A stretch of DNA of 64,000 bases from assembly GCA_027314645.1 (NCBI GenBank), contig DAHVAL010000001.1:109205-173204 (forward strand). The letters are read 5' to 3'. The position numbers and the translations under genes were made by a program. The notes under the pieces were generated by a model that was not told where the DNA came from, did no database searches, and saw nothing but the letters and a program-made list of their open reading frames with translations. The first letter of the stretch is position 1. The number at the start of each line of letters is the position of its first letter. Positions 43,093-51,639 of the stretch are shown piece by piece. This DNA is from Nitrospirota bacterium. GTDB lineage: Bacteria; Nitrospirota; Leptospirillia; Leptospirillales; Leptospirillaceae.

Positions 43093-43575
43093 ATGGAAGG
43101 CGAACCTGAGCCTTATACGGGGATCAGTCGAATCATCGGTCTTCTCAAGATTCTCAAAGAGAAAGGAGGCGCCTCCGATCTCTACCAGCTGGGGGTGGAT
43201 CTTCATCTGGAACTTGGAGAAGAACTTCAAATTGTGAAGGCCGCCGAATCTTTGGGATTCGTGGTGACCCCTGAAAGCGATATTTCCCTCACTCCCTTGG
43301 GGGAAGAGATTCTTGAAAAGGACATCAATGGCCGAAAACGGCTGATCCGGGAAAGGCTCCTGACCCTGCCGCTCTTCTCCCGCGTTCTCGAATGGCTGGT
43401 CGAGGAAGAGGAGGAGTCCATGTCGGAAGAGGCGTTGAAGACCCGGATCGGGGAAGCTTTCCCCCATGAAGATGTGGACACGGCCTTTTTCATGCTTGTC
43501 AACTGGGGTCGCTATGCCGAGTTGTTCGGCTACAACGCGGCCCGGGAAGAGCTCTACGTGGACCGGGGGACCTAG
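43093..43575 (+). CDS. Stand-alone AAA-associated C-terminal domain protein
   Basis: A 160-residue soluble protein resembling the AAA-associated C-terminal domain that is usually fused to the end of NitT/TauT-like ATPases. It begins with a helical block (ISRIIGLLKILKEKGGASDLYQLG) and contains the winged-helix-like section LTPLGEEILEKDINGRKRLIRERL. Here it is a separate gene 50 bases behind the ATPase, with its own GGAGGAAGG site. A regulatory role in transport is likely. Confidence 0.8.
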   Translation: MEGEPEPYTGISRIIGLLKILKEKGGASDLYQLGVDLHLELGEELQIVKAAESLGFVVTPESDISLTPLGEEILEKDINGRKRLIRERLLTLPLFSRVLEWLVEEEEESMSEEALKTRIGEAFPHEDVDTAFFMLVNWGRYAELFGYNAAREELYVDRGT

Positions 43576-43585
43576 GGCAAAAGGA

Positions 43586-43828
43586 TCAGTCCGGAGGTCC
43601 GGACAGCAGGGTTTTCTTTTCCTCTTCGAGATCGGCGATGCGCCGCCGGAACGCCGCGATTTGGGCGTCAATCTCGGAGAGGCGCTCCACAGGGGATAAC
43701 GCGTGATGGTCAGGATTCTCCGCGAGGCGCCTCTTGCGGTCGGCCAGATAGTAGGCCGTCCCGAGGACGGTCAGGACGCTCAAAATGATGGTGGCATACA
43801 AAAACAGGTGGTAGAGCGACTGGTCCAT
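43586..43828 (-). CDS. Small membrane-anchored coiled-coil protein
   Basis: An 80-residue protein with one transmembrane helix (about 7-28) followed by a heptad-rich helix (LSEIDAQIAAFRRRIADLEEEKKTLL). Start ATG 43828 is tentative because the purine-rich site is only three bases away; ATG 43849 would add seven residues. Family not recognised. It is convergent with the ABC transporter unit. Confidence 0.6.
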   Translation of the reverse strand: MDQSLYHLFLYATIILSVLTVLGTAYYLADRKRRLAENPDHHALSPVERLSEIDAQIAAFRRRIADLEEEKKTLLSGPPD

Positions 43829-43923
43829 GGTCCTCCTGTCGTGGTTCATGGGAAGAAAGAGGCGGCCGTGAGCTCCCCCCATTGTACCTCGACTTTGTTC
43901 GCCCGCCAAATCGGTCAGGACAG

Positions 43924-44784
43924 ATGCCGGTAGACCTCTCTGAAATGCGGTCCTTTGGAGTGGCGCACCTCGCTGAACTCGACGCCCTTGCGAGACGCCA
44001 AAGGCTGAGGACGGAGCCGGGGATGAGCCCCTGGGCCGCCCGGGATCGGATCCTTTCGGGGCTTCCCCAGGGAGAAGTGGCCCGCCTTTCTGCGCGTTTT
44101 CTCTCCCTTCTTGACATTTCCGAACGGCTTGGGCTTAAGATGATGCATCCAGGCTGTCCCGGGTGGCCAGACCTCCTCTCGGCGATCGCCGTTCCCCCGT
44201 TTTTCCTTTGGCTGAAGGGGGATGCCGATCCCTTGTCCCGTCCAGGCATTGCGGTTGTGGGTGCACGGGAGGCGGGAGGAAACTCCCGAAGGGCGGTGAT
44301 GGGACTCTCCGAAGACCTTTCCTCGCGGGGGATCGTCGTTGTGTCGGGACTCGCGAGGGGGGTGGACGGAGCGGCCCATCGCGGGGCCCTTCAGGCGAGG
44401 GGGCGGACGATCGCCGTGGCGGGAACGGGTTTGGACATGACCTATCCCTCCGACCACCGGGACCTTGCGGGGGCGATCGTTTCGGAAGGGGGGCTCCTTC
44501 TTTCCGAATATCCCCCCGGGGACGGACCTGTGGCCTGGCACTTCCCCCATCGCAACCGGCTGATTGTGGGGCTTTCGCTGGCGGTGATCGCAGGGCCCCA
44601 CCGGCGGCGATCCGGAACCTACGTGACCGCCCGGATCGCCCTGGAAGAAGGGAGAGAGCTCCTGGTCTTCGACCGGGATGCCTCCGGGTGGGAGCTTGAA
44701 GGGCCCTCCCTGCTTTTGGAAGAGGGCGCCTTGCGGGTGGAGAATGCCGAAGAGGTCTTTTCCATCCTTATTAAGAGGCGATAA
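43924..44784 (+). CDS. dprA: DNA-processing protein DprA
   Basis: A 286-residue DprA/Smf protein that loads RecA on incoming single-stranded DNA during transformation. Rossmann-like core: AVVGAREAGG, VVVSGLARGVDGAAHRGAL, AVAGTGLDMTYPSDH, FPHRNRLIVGLS and the final RSGTYVTARIALEEGREL block are intact. ATG 43924 is chosen; a TTG at 43882 would extend it. It begins the dprA-topA-trmFO-xerC order seen in many bacteria. Confidence 0.94.
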   Translation: MPVDLSEMRSFGVAHLAELDALARRQRLRTEPGMSPWAARDRILSGLPQGEVARLSARFLSLLDISERLGLKMMHPGCPGWPDLLSAIAVPPFFLWLKGDADPLSRPGIAVVGAREAGGNSRRAVMGLSEDLSSRGIVVVSGLARGVDGAAHRGALQARGRTIAVAGTGLDMTYPSDHRDLAGAIVSEGGLLLSEYPPGDGPVAWHFPHRNRLIVGLSLAVIAGPHRRRSGTYVTARIALEEGRELLVFDRDASGWELEGPSLLLEEGALRVENAEEVFSILIKRR

Positions 44785-44829
44785 TCGCAAAAATCCACGG
44801 ACATGACTTTCATGAAAGGCTTGTAAAAA

Positions 44830-47385
44830 GTGAGTGCTGGAAATAAAGTGTCTGCCGCACCCAAGGCTCGGAAGCCCCGAAAAACCGCAGAAGGCACCCG
44901 GTCGGCTTCCGCCCCGGCGGGCCCCGCAAAGGGGGCATTGATCATCGTGGAATCTCCGACAAAGGCCCGGACCCTGACCCGGATTCTCGGGGCCGGGTAC
45001 AAGGTGAAGGCCAGCGTGGGCCATCTCAAAGATCTTCCCCCGTCCCGGATCGGGGTGGATCTCGACAATGATTACGAACTCCAGTTCGTCGTGTCGGAAG
45101 GAAAGAAGAAGGTTCTCGACGAGATCCGCCAAGCCGCCCGGGGCGCGAAGGAGATCTATCTGGCCTCCGACCCTGACCGGGAAGGCGAGGCGATCGCCTA
45201 CCACATTGCGAGCGAGCTGAATGGACTCAAGAAGCCGATCCGCCGCGTCCTGGTCCATGAGATGACTCCCCGGGGGATTGAGGCGGCCCTGGCCAATCCG
45301 GGCGAGATCGATCTCCACAAGGTCGAGGCTCAAAAAGCCCGACGGGCGCTCGATAGAATCGTGGGATACACCATTTCTCCCCTCCTTTGGGAGCGCGTGA
45401 GGCGAGGCCTTTCCGCCGGTCGCGTGCAATCGGTGGCGGTGCGTCTTGTGTGCGACCGGGAAAACGAAATCCGCGCGTTTGTTTCAGAGGAATATTGGAC
45501 CATCGAGCTCTCCATGCGTCCCTGCGATCCGGAGCGCTCCGAGAGCGTTTTTACGGCTCGCCTGGACAAGGTTGGCGGCCGGAAGGCGGAAATCAAAAGC
45601 GCGTCAGAGGCTGCGGAAACCGTGGAACGGATTTCCGGGGAAGGGTTCCGGATCGATCGTTTGACCGCCGATGAAAAGCGCCGCCAGCCCTCTCCCCCCC
45701 TTACGACCAGCCGCCTCCAGCAGGAAGGGTCGCGGAGGTTCCGATTTTCCGCCAAGAAAACCATGCAGCTGGCGCAGAAGCTTTACGAGGGGGTGGACCT
45801 TCCCGGGCAGGGGCAGACGGGTCTCATCACCTACATGAGGACCGATTCGGTGCGTCTGGCTCCCGAAGCCCAGGACATGGCCAGAACGTTTATCCGGGAA
45901 CGGTATCCTCAGGCCCTTCCGGGCCGGAGCCCCTCCTATCGGAACAAGAAGGGCATCCAGGATGCCCATGAGGCCATTCGCCCAACCGACGTCACCCGGA
46001 CGCCCGACTCGCTCGAAGGGATTCTCGATCGGGATCTTCATCGGGTCTACCAGCTGATCTGGCAGAGCTTCCTTGAAAGCCAGATGGCCCCGGCCCGCTA
46101 TATGCTGACGACCGTTCTCATTTCGGGTGACAGGGACGACACCTTCCGAGCCACAGGACGGCGCATGCTCGACGCAGGCTTTCTCGTGCTCCGCGGGAAG
46201 ACGCCCGTCTCCCGCGCCAAGGCGGAGGGTGACGGGGAAGGGTCCGAGAAGGACGACGAGGAAACGGACCTTCCGCTTCTCCACGAGGGAGAAGCGGTGG
46301 AGGCCGCCGCGCCCCCTGTTTCGGAGCAGCATTTCACCGAACCCCCTCCCCGCTTTAACGAAGCCTCTCTCATACGGGAGCTCGAGGAAAAGGGAATCGG
46401 GCGCCCCAGCACCTATGCCACGATCATGAGCACCATCCTGGACCGGGAATATGTGGAAAAGCAGGAAAACCGGCTCCATCCCACCGAACTTGGCGAGCTG
46501 GTCAATCGTCTCCTGGTCGATTCTTTCCCCGATCTTTTAAACGTCGCCTTCACGGCCCGAATGGAAGAGGAACTGGACTCCGTGGAGGAGGGCGAGAAGG
46601 TCTACCGGGACGCCGTGGACGATTTTTACCGGCCCTTTTCCAAGGAGCTGTCCAAGGCCCAGGGAGGGGGGATGGCCAACGTGAAGGCTTTGAGCGAGCC
46701 GACGAATATCCCTTGCCCCGTTTGCGGGACGCTCATGGTCAAAAAATGGGGCCGCCACGGAGCCTATCTCGCCTGTGGGGATTATCCGCGGTGCAAGACG
46801 ACCCGCAATATTGTCGAAACGGAGAACGGACCCGCTCCGGAGACCCTTCCGGAAGCCACCGGCGAGATGTGCCCCGTATGCGGAAAGCCGATGACCGTCC
46901 GCAAGGGGAGGTTCGGAACGTTCTTGGCCTGCAGCGGGTATCCGGGGTGCAAGACCACCCGGTCATGGCCGCCCAAAGGCCAGGACGCCGTCCCTGCCCC
47001 CGCCCCGGCCGATCTCCCTCCCTGTCCCACATGCGGAGGGCCCATGGTGGTGAAGACCGGACGATACGGAAGCTTCCTCGCCTGCGCCTCCTATCCAAAG
47101 TGCAAGACCACCCGTCCCCTTCCCACGGGAATTTCCTGCACACGGCCGGGTTGCGGAGGGGAAATCATTCCCCGGCGGGGAAAGCGGGGAACGTTTTATG
47201 GATGCAGCCGGTATCCGGAATGCGACCGGACCTACCCGGGACGTCCGGTGGCCAAGGCCTGTCCCCAATGTGGCCATCCCTTCCTGATCGAAAAGAAGAG
47301 CGGAAAGTCGAGCTTCCTCGCCTGCCCCGAAAAGGAATGCGGATACGAGAGCGAGGGAGGCGAAGAGCCGGGGATTACGGCGTGA
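44830..47385 (+). CDS. topA: DNA topoisomerase I
   Basis: An 851-residue type IA topoisomerase. It has a basic Ala-rich N-terminal extension of about 35 residues, the TOPRIM domain (IVESPTKART, SDPDREGEA at 113-121) and catalytic Tyr335 in LITYMRTDS. Five C-terminal zinc-ribbon units follow, three of which end in a repeated CKTTR. GTG start 44830 follows AAAGG. The stop overlaps the trmFO start. Confidence 0.97.
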   Translation: MSAGNKVSAAPKARKPRKTAEGTRSASAPAGPAKGALIIVESPTKARTLTRILGAGYKVKASVGHLKDLPPSRIGVDLDNDYELQFVVSEGKKKVLDEIRQAARGAKEIYLASDPDREGEAIAYHIASELNGLKKPIRRVLVHEMTPRGIEAALANPGEIDLHKVEAQKARRALDRIVGYTISPLLWERVRRGLSAGRVQSVAVRLVCDRENEIRAFVSEEYWTIELSMRPCDPERSESVFTARLDKVGGRKAEIKSASEAAETVERISGEGFRIDRLTADEKRRQPSPPLTTSRLQQEGSRRFRFSAKKTMQLAQKLYEGVDLPGQGQTGLITYMRTDSVRLAPEAQDMARTFIRERYPQALPGRSPSYRNKKGIQDAHEAIRPTDVTRTPDSLEGILDRDLHRVYQLIWQSFLESQMAPARYMLTTVLISGDRDDTFRATGRRMLDAGFLVLRGKTPVSRAKAEGDGEGSEKDDEETDLPLLHEGEAVEAAAPPVSEQHFTEPPPRFNEASLIRELEEKGIGRPSTYATIMSTILDREYVEKQENRLHPTELGELVNRLLVDSFPDLLNVAFTARMEEELDSVEEGEKVYRDAVDDFYRPFSKELSKAQGGGMANVKALSEPTNIPCPVCGTLMVKKWGRHGAYLACGDYPRCKTTRNIVETENGPAPETLPEATGEMCPVCGKPMTVRKGRFGTFLACSGYPGCKTTRSWPPKGQDAVPAPAPADLPPCPTCGGPMVVKTGRYGSFLACASYPKCKTTRPLPTGISCTRPGCGGEIIPRRGKRGTFYGCSRYPECDRTYPGRPVAKACPQCGHPFLIEKKSGKSSFLACPEKECGYESEGGEEPGITA

Positions 47386-48791
47386 GCGGAGCCCACCCCG
47401 TGACCATTGTCGGTGGGGGGCTTGCGGGAACCGAGGCGGCCCTGGTTCTGTCCGGCATGAACAGACGGGTCACCCTTTTTGAAATGCGCCCGGAGTGCCG
47501 GACGGGAGCCCATCGCACCGGGAACCTCGGCGAACTCGTCTGTTCCAACTCCCTGAAATCCATGGATCCCGAAACGGCCCATGGACTCCTCAAAGAGGAA
47601 CTTCTCCAAATGGGGTCTCCCGTTCTTTCCGCCGCCCTGTCGGCCCGGATTCCGGGGGGCGGAGCCCTGGTGGTCGACCGGGACCGCTTTGCGTCGGAGT
47701 TGACTGACAGGGTCCAGAACGATCCGAACATCACGCTGGTGCGGGAGCGGGTGGACCGGATTCCGCCGGACCGGCCTCTGGTCCTGGCCACGGGTCCCTT
47801 GACCCATCCCCTCCTCACAGAGACCCTCCTGGAGCAAATCGGCAGCGACCGCCTTTCCTTCTACGACGCCATCAGTCCCGTGGTGGAGACGGATTCGCTC
47901 GATCTTTCCGAACTGTTTCGGGGAAACCGCCATGGGACTCCCGGGGAGGGGGACTACCTGAATGTTCCCCTTGACGAACCCGCCTACCGGGCCTTCTGCG
48001 CCGATCTTCTCACGGGGGAGCGGGTCCCTCCCCATGAGGGGGTGGAGGACCGGCCGGAGGTTCTTCGGGCCTTCGAGGCCTGTCAGCCCATCGAATCCCT
48101 GGCGGAATCCGGTCCGGACACTCTGGCCTTCGGCCCCATGCGGCCTGTGGGGCTCGTCGACCCCTGGACCGGTCGGAGTCCCTTCGCGGTTGTCCAGCTT
48201 CGGGCGGAAAATCGGGAAGAGACGGCCTTCAACCTGGTGGGCTTCCAGACAAAGCTTCGGTATTCCGAGCAGGACAGGATCTTCCGAAAGCTTCCCGGCT
48301 TCGCACATGTCCAGTTTCTCCGTTTCGGATCCCTGCACCGGAACACCTTCCTCGACGCTCCGCGCGTGCTCGGGGCGGATCTCGCCCTCAAAAAACTTCC
48401 AAAGGTTTATCCGACCGGGCAGATGGTCGGGGTCGAGGGGTACACCGAATCGATCGCCTTGGGGCATCTGACGGCCCTGTTTCTGTCCTCAGACTCCCCC
48501 GATTCGCTTCCTCCCCCGACGACTGCCGTCGGGGCCCTCCTTCGAGCGCTCATCCCTTCGGCTTACCGCCGTCCCGATGACGCCCCGGCCCTGGGGGAAA
48601 CGGCCCCTTTCTCCCCGGTGAACCTCCACTTCGGCCTTTTTCCGCCTCTTCCCGCACGGGTGAAGGGCGGAAAGAGTGAGCGCCGGAGGGTCCTCGTCGC
48701 CCGCGCCAGACGGGATTTCGAAGGGTGGTGGGAGAGTGTCGCGGGATCGGGCCATGCGGCGGACCGAAGGGCCCGTCCGGCGGGAGGATAA
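47382..48791 (+). CDS. trmFO: tRNA (uracil-54-C5)-methyltransferase, folate-dependent
   Basis: A 469-residue FAD enzyme that uses methylenetetrahydrofolate to make ribothymidine at tRNA position 54. FAD loop VGGGLAGTEAA near the N-terminus; LVCSNSLKS, GPLTHPLLTE, YDAISPVVE and YLNVPLDEPAYRAF are TrmFO signatures. GTG 47382 overlaps the topA stop (GTGA). The N-terminus is in its usual place and this is not a fusion with topA. Confidence 0.96.
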   Translation: MSGAHPVTIVGGGLAGTEAALVLSGMNRRVTLFEMRPECRTGAHRTGNLGELVCSNSLKSMDPETAHGLLKEELLQMGSPVLSAALSARIPGGGALVVDRDRFASELTDRVQNDPNITLVRERVDRIPPDRPLVLATGPLTHPLLTETLLEQIGSDRLSFYDAISPVVETDSLDLSELFRGNRHGTPGEGDYLNVPLDEPAYRAFCADLLTGERVPPHEGVEDRPEVLRAFEACQPIESLAESGPDTLAFGPMRPVGLVDPWTGRSPFAVVQLRAENREETAFNLVGFQTKLRYSEQDRIFRKLPGFAHVQFLRFGSLHRNTFLDAPRVLGADLALKKLPKVYPTGQMVGVEGYTESIALGHLTALFLSSDSPDSLPPPTTAVGALLRALIPSAYRRPDDAPALGETAPFSPVNLHFGLFPPLPARVKGGKSERRRVLVARARRDFEGWWESVAGSGHAADRRARPAGG

Positions 48792-48794
48792 TCC

Positions 48795-49763
48795 ATGGGA
48801 GGGTCCGGGTCGGGAGAACGGAAGAGCGACCGCGAACGCCGGGAAATCGGTCCCCGGCTGATCAAAGATCCCCTGTTTTCCCTCTATCGGCGTCACCTCA
48901 TTCTGTCAGGGAGGTCTCCCCAGACGCTCGAATCCGTCGATCGCGACCTCGCCCTCTTCGCGGGGCTGATGGGGGCCGCCTTTCGAAACGAAGAAGGGTT
49001 TTTCTGGGAGTCTCTGGACCGTCCTCGGGCCGTCCGTTTCGTGAAACGCCTTCATGAACGGGAGTACGCTCCTTCGAGCATCGCCCGGATTCTTTCGAAT
49101 CTTCGGGGATTTTACCGTTTTCTCAAGAAAAACGGGCATATGCAGGAGGATCCCTTCCGTCTGGTCAGGGGACCCAAGGTTCCGCGAAAGCTTCCGGCGG
49201 TTCTTTCCGAAGAGGAGGCGTCCACTCTCGTGTCCTCTCCTTCTTCCGGTCCGGCGAATCTTGTGTCCCTGAGGGACCGGGCGATGCTGGAGCTTTTCTA
49301 CGAGAGCGGTGTCCGCCTTTCCGAGCTTTGCAGGATGCGGTGGGAGGACTTCCAGACGGGGAACGGCGCCCTCCTTGTGCACGGAAAAGGCGGAAAGGAT
49401 CGGACGGTTCCGGTGGTGGGGATGGCCTTGGCCTCTCTGGGACGCTACCTGAAGGAGCGGCTCGAGGGAGGAAGGATTCCTGCCGGGGCTCCGCTCTTCG
49501 CCGATCGGGAGGGAGGAAGCCTGTCGGTATGGCAGGTCGGGAGGATTGTGAGAAAGCGGGCTCGGGAGTCGGGGCTTGCGCATCGGGCCACTCCCCACGT
49601 CCTCCGCCATTCCTGCGCGACGCACCTGTTGAACCGCGAGGCCGATCTCCGGGAGATCCAGGCCCTTTTGGGCCATGCCTCGCTGGGGACCACCCAGCGC
49701 TATCTCCATACGGGATTGGAAGAGCTTGCCCGAAAGCTCGCCAAGGCCCGGGAGAAGCCCTGA
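48795..49763 (+). CDS. xerC: Tyrosine recombinase XerC
   Basis: A 322-residue integrase-fold recombinase for chromosome dimer resolution. The N-terminal SAM-like core-binding domain (about 25-115) precedes the catalytic domain. The active residues are seen in ESGVRLSELC (Arg), HGKGGKDRTVP (Lys), HVLRHSCATHLL (His, Arg), LLGHASLGTTQ (His) and RYLH (Tyr). It directly follows trmFO, a conserved arrangement, so it is a housekeeping Xer protein rather than a phage integrase. Confidence 0.92.
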   Translation: MGGSGSGERKSDRERREIGPRLIKDPLFSLYRRHLILSGRSPQTLESVDRDLALFAGLMGAAFRNEEGFFWESLDRPRAVRFVKRLHEREYAPSSIARILSNLRGFYRFLKKNGHMQEDPFRLVRGPKVPRKLPAVLSEEEASTLVSSPSSGPANLVSLRDRAMLELFYESGVRLSELCRMRWEDFQTGNGALLVHGKGGKDRTVPVVGMALASLGRYLKERLEGGRIPAGAPLFADREGGSLSVWQVGRIVRKRARESGLAHRATPHVLRHSCATHLLNREADLREIQALLGHASLGTTQRYLHTGLEELARKLAKAREKP

Positions 49764-49791
49764 GGGATATTCACCAACAACCGGAGCATGC

Positions 49792-50658
49792 ATGGACACT
49801 GTCCAGGAAAAGGCCCAGGTCCTGATCGACGCCCTTCCCTATATCCGGACCTTCCACGGGAAGACCTTCGTCATCAAATTCGGAGGAAGCGCCTTAAGCG
49901 GCGGAGGAGAGGAAAGTCTCTCCTTCGCGCAAGATCTTGTTCTTCTCCAGCATATCGGAATCCGTCCGGTCGTGATTCATGGGGGCGGTCCCCAGATTTC
50001 CTCCCTGATGGGCCGTTTGGGGATGAGCCCCGAATTTGTCGACGGGGTCCGGGTGACGGGGAGCGATGCCATGGAGGTGGTGGAAATGGTTCTCACCGGG
50101 CGCATCAACCGGGAAATCGTGACCATGGTTCACCGCTATGGGGGCCGGGCGGTCGGGCTGTCCGGGAGGGATGCCGGGTTTCTTGTGGGCGAGCGGAAAA
50201 CCCATTCCGGGCGCGACTTGGGACATGTGGGAAAGATCCTGACCGTGAATCCCGAAATTCTCGATCTTCTCGACCGGAATCGCTTCATTCCCATCGTGGC
50301 CCCGGTCGGAGTCACGGAGGACGGCGCTCCCCTTAATATCAATGCGGATGAGGCGGCGGCGGTGATCGCCGGATCCCTCAAGGCGGAAAAGCTGATCATG
50401 ATGACGAACACGGGGGGGGTTCTGGATGATAAGGGAGAGCTTCTTCCGTCGCTTGACCGGAAGGAGATCCTCTCTCTGATCGAGCGCGGCATCATTGCGG
50501 GGGGCATGGTTCCCAAGATGGAAGGATGCCTTCGCGCCCTGTCGGAAGGGGTGGGGAAGGTCCACGTGATCGACGGACGGATCCCCCATGCCCTGCTTCT
50601 CGAAATTTTCACCCCCGAAGGGGTCGGGACCGAGATTATCCGGAGTGCCGGGTCATGA
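49792..50658 (+). CDS. argB: Acetylglutamate kinase
   Basis: A 288-residue amino-acid kinase for the second step of arginine synthesis. VIKFGGSAL near residue 26, VIHGGGPQISSLM, and GRINREIV with NINADEAAAVIA are family motifs. ATG 49792 lies behind CCGGAGC. It is separate from the argD-F-G-H run. Its stop overlaps the next start (ATGA). Confidence 0.96.
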   Translation: MDTVQEKAQVLIDALPYIRTFHGKTFVIKFGGSALSGGGEESLSFAQDLVLLQHIGIRPVVIHGGGPQISSLMGRLGMSPEFVDGVRVTGSDAMEVVEMVLTGRINREIVTMVHRYGGRAVGLSGRDAGFLVGERKTHSGRDLGHVGKILTVNPEILDLLDRNRFIPIVAPVGVTEDGAPLNINADEAAAVIAGSLKAEKLIMMTNTGGVLDDKGELLPSLDRKEILSLIERGIIAGGMVPKMEGCLRALSEGVGKVHVIDGRIPHALLLEIFTPEGVGTEIIRSAGS

Positions 50659-51164
50659 CCGTCCGGGGAACCGGCCGTGCCTTCGGAGGACTCCTCCTTG
50701 GAGGGCTCCTTTTTTCCTGCACTCCCCATGAAAATCCGCCCCCTGTTCTTGGATCGATCCTTGGCAAGCACGTTCTGAGGATCGATTCGGGAGGCTCCTT
50801 GGCGCAGCGATCGACCGTTCCCGTCCTCGCCGTCCACGTGTCGATCAAAAATCCCGGCCCCGAGGTGCGGCTCCTGGGATACCGGTACGAAACCTCTCAT
50901 GGAATCGTCTCCGAAGCCCTGATGGACCGCCGTCTTGTCGAAGCCAGCCGTTCCCGGCTCGGGAGGCTGGTGCGGCTGGGGCTTCCGACGGTGTTTCCGG
51001 CGAATTCCACGACCGCGGGTTGGGTGTTTTTCAAGACGAACGATGATTTAGGGAGGCTTCATCTCTCCCTTCGGGATGTCTACGGCCGCTTTTCGGCGCT
51101 CTATGTGGACATGAAATCAGGTCTTCTGCCCCCGTCCCCGGGGAAACCCTCCACGCGGCCTTGA
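50655..51164 (+). CDS. Hypothetical lipoprotein
   Basis: A 169-residue predicted lipoprotein: hydrophobic signal (8-20) with lipobox LLFSC. The mature part reads as an immunoglobulin-like beta domain ([27 protein letters not shown], then [10 protein letters not shown]) such as those that sense or shape the envelope. No exact family recognised. It is translationally coupled to argB and 13 bases before dut. Confidence 0.65.
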   Translation: MTVRGTGRAFGGLLLGGLLFSCTPHENPPPVLGSILGKHVLRIDSGGSLAQRSTVPVLAVHVSIKNPGPEVRLLGYRYETSHGIVSEALMDRRLVEASRSRLGRLVRLGLPTVFPANSTTAGWVFFKTNDDLGRLHLSLRDVYGRFSALYVDMKSGLLPPSPGKPSTRP

Positions 51165-51177
51165 CAGGACAAAGAGG

Positions 51178-51639
51178 ATGGCACAAAAAACAGTGATTCA
51201 GGTCATGCTTGTGGGACCCGGCGGGGAGAAGTTCCTTCCCTCCTATGCCACTCCAGGCTCAGCGGGGCTCGATCTCCGGGCGGCTGTTCCCGACCCGGTC
51301 ACGCTTTCTCCGGGAGACCGCCTCCTGGTTCCGACGGGAATCGCCATCGACATTCGGGATCCGGAGCTTGTGGGGGTGGTGGCCTCCCGCTCCGGCCTGT
51401 CCCTTCGTCATGGGATCCGGGTCGCCCAAGGGATCGGGGTGATCGATTCCGATTACCATGGGGAGATCGGGGTCATCCTCGCCAATGACGGGCATGCGCC
51501 CTATATCGTTTCTCCGGGGGACCGGATCGCCCAGCTTCTCTTTTTGCCTGTGAAAACGGTTGAATTACGGGTTGTGGACAGCTTTGTGGAAGGAACGGTT
51601 CGGGGAGAGGGAGGATTCGGTCATACCGGCAGGGCCTGA
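51178..51639 (+). CDS. dut: dUTP pyrophosphatase
   Basis: A 153-residue trimeric dUTPase. Motifs 1-5 are present: [41 protein letters not shown] and the C-terminal GEGGFGHTG. The last 75 bases of the gene overlap, on the other strand, the 3' end of the propeller gene at 51565. Confidence 0.96.
   Translation: MAQKTVIQVMLVGPGGEKFLPSYATPGSAGLDLRAAVPDPVTLSPGDRLLVPTGIAIDIRDPELVGVVASRSGLSLRHGIRVAQGIGVIDSDYHGEIGVILANDGHAPYIVSPGDRIAQLLFLPVKTVELRVVDSFVEGTVRGEGGFGHTGRA

Noticed and set aside
46681-47340. Repeated CxxC and CKTTR units that could be taken for a DNA repeat or CRISPR-like array
   Set aside because: They are protein-level zinc-ribbon repeats inside topA with diverged DNA; no CRISPR array, insertion sequence or transposase was seen in the window.
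46713-47381. An open frame running through the topA zinc-ribbon region directly into trmFO, as if encoding a longer 692-residue TrmFO fusion
   Set aside because: The upstream part is the topA coding region read in another frame; TrmFO homology begins at the GTG 47382, which overlaps the topA stop as in the other coupled genes.
48795-49763. Tyrosine recombinase as a sign of a mobile element
   Set aside because: Its place after trmFO and its motifs fit housekeeping XerC; no attachment repeats or phage genes are nearby.
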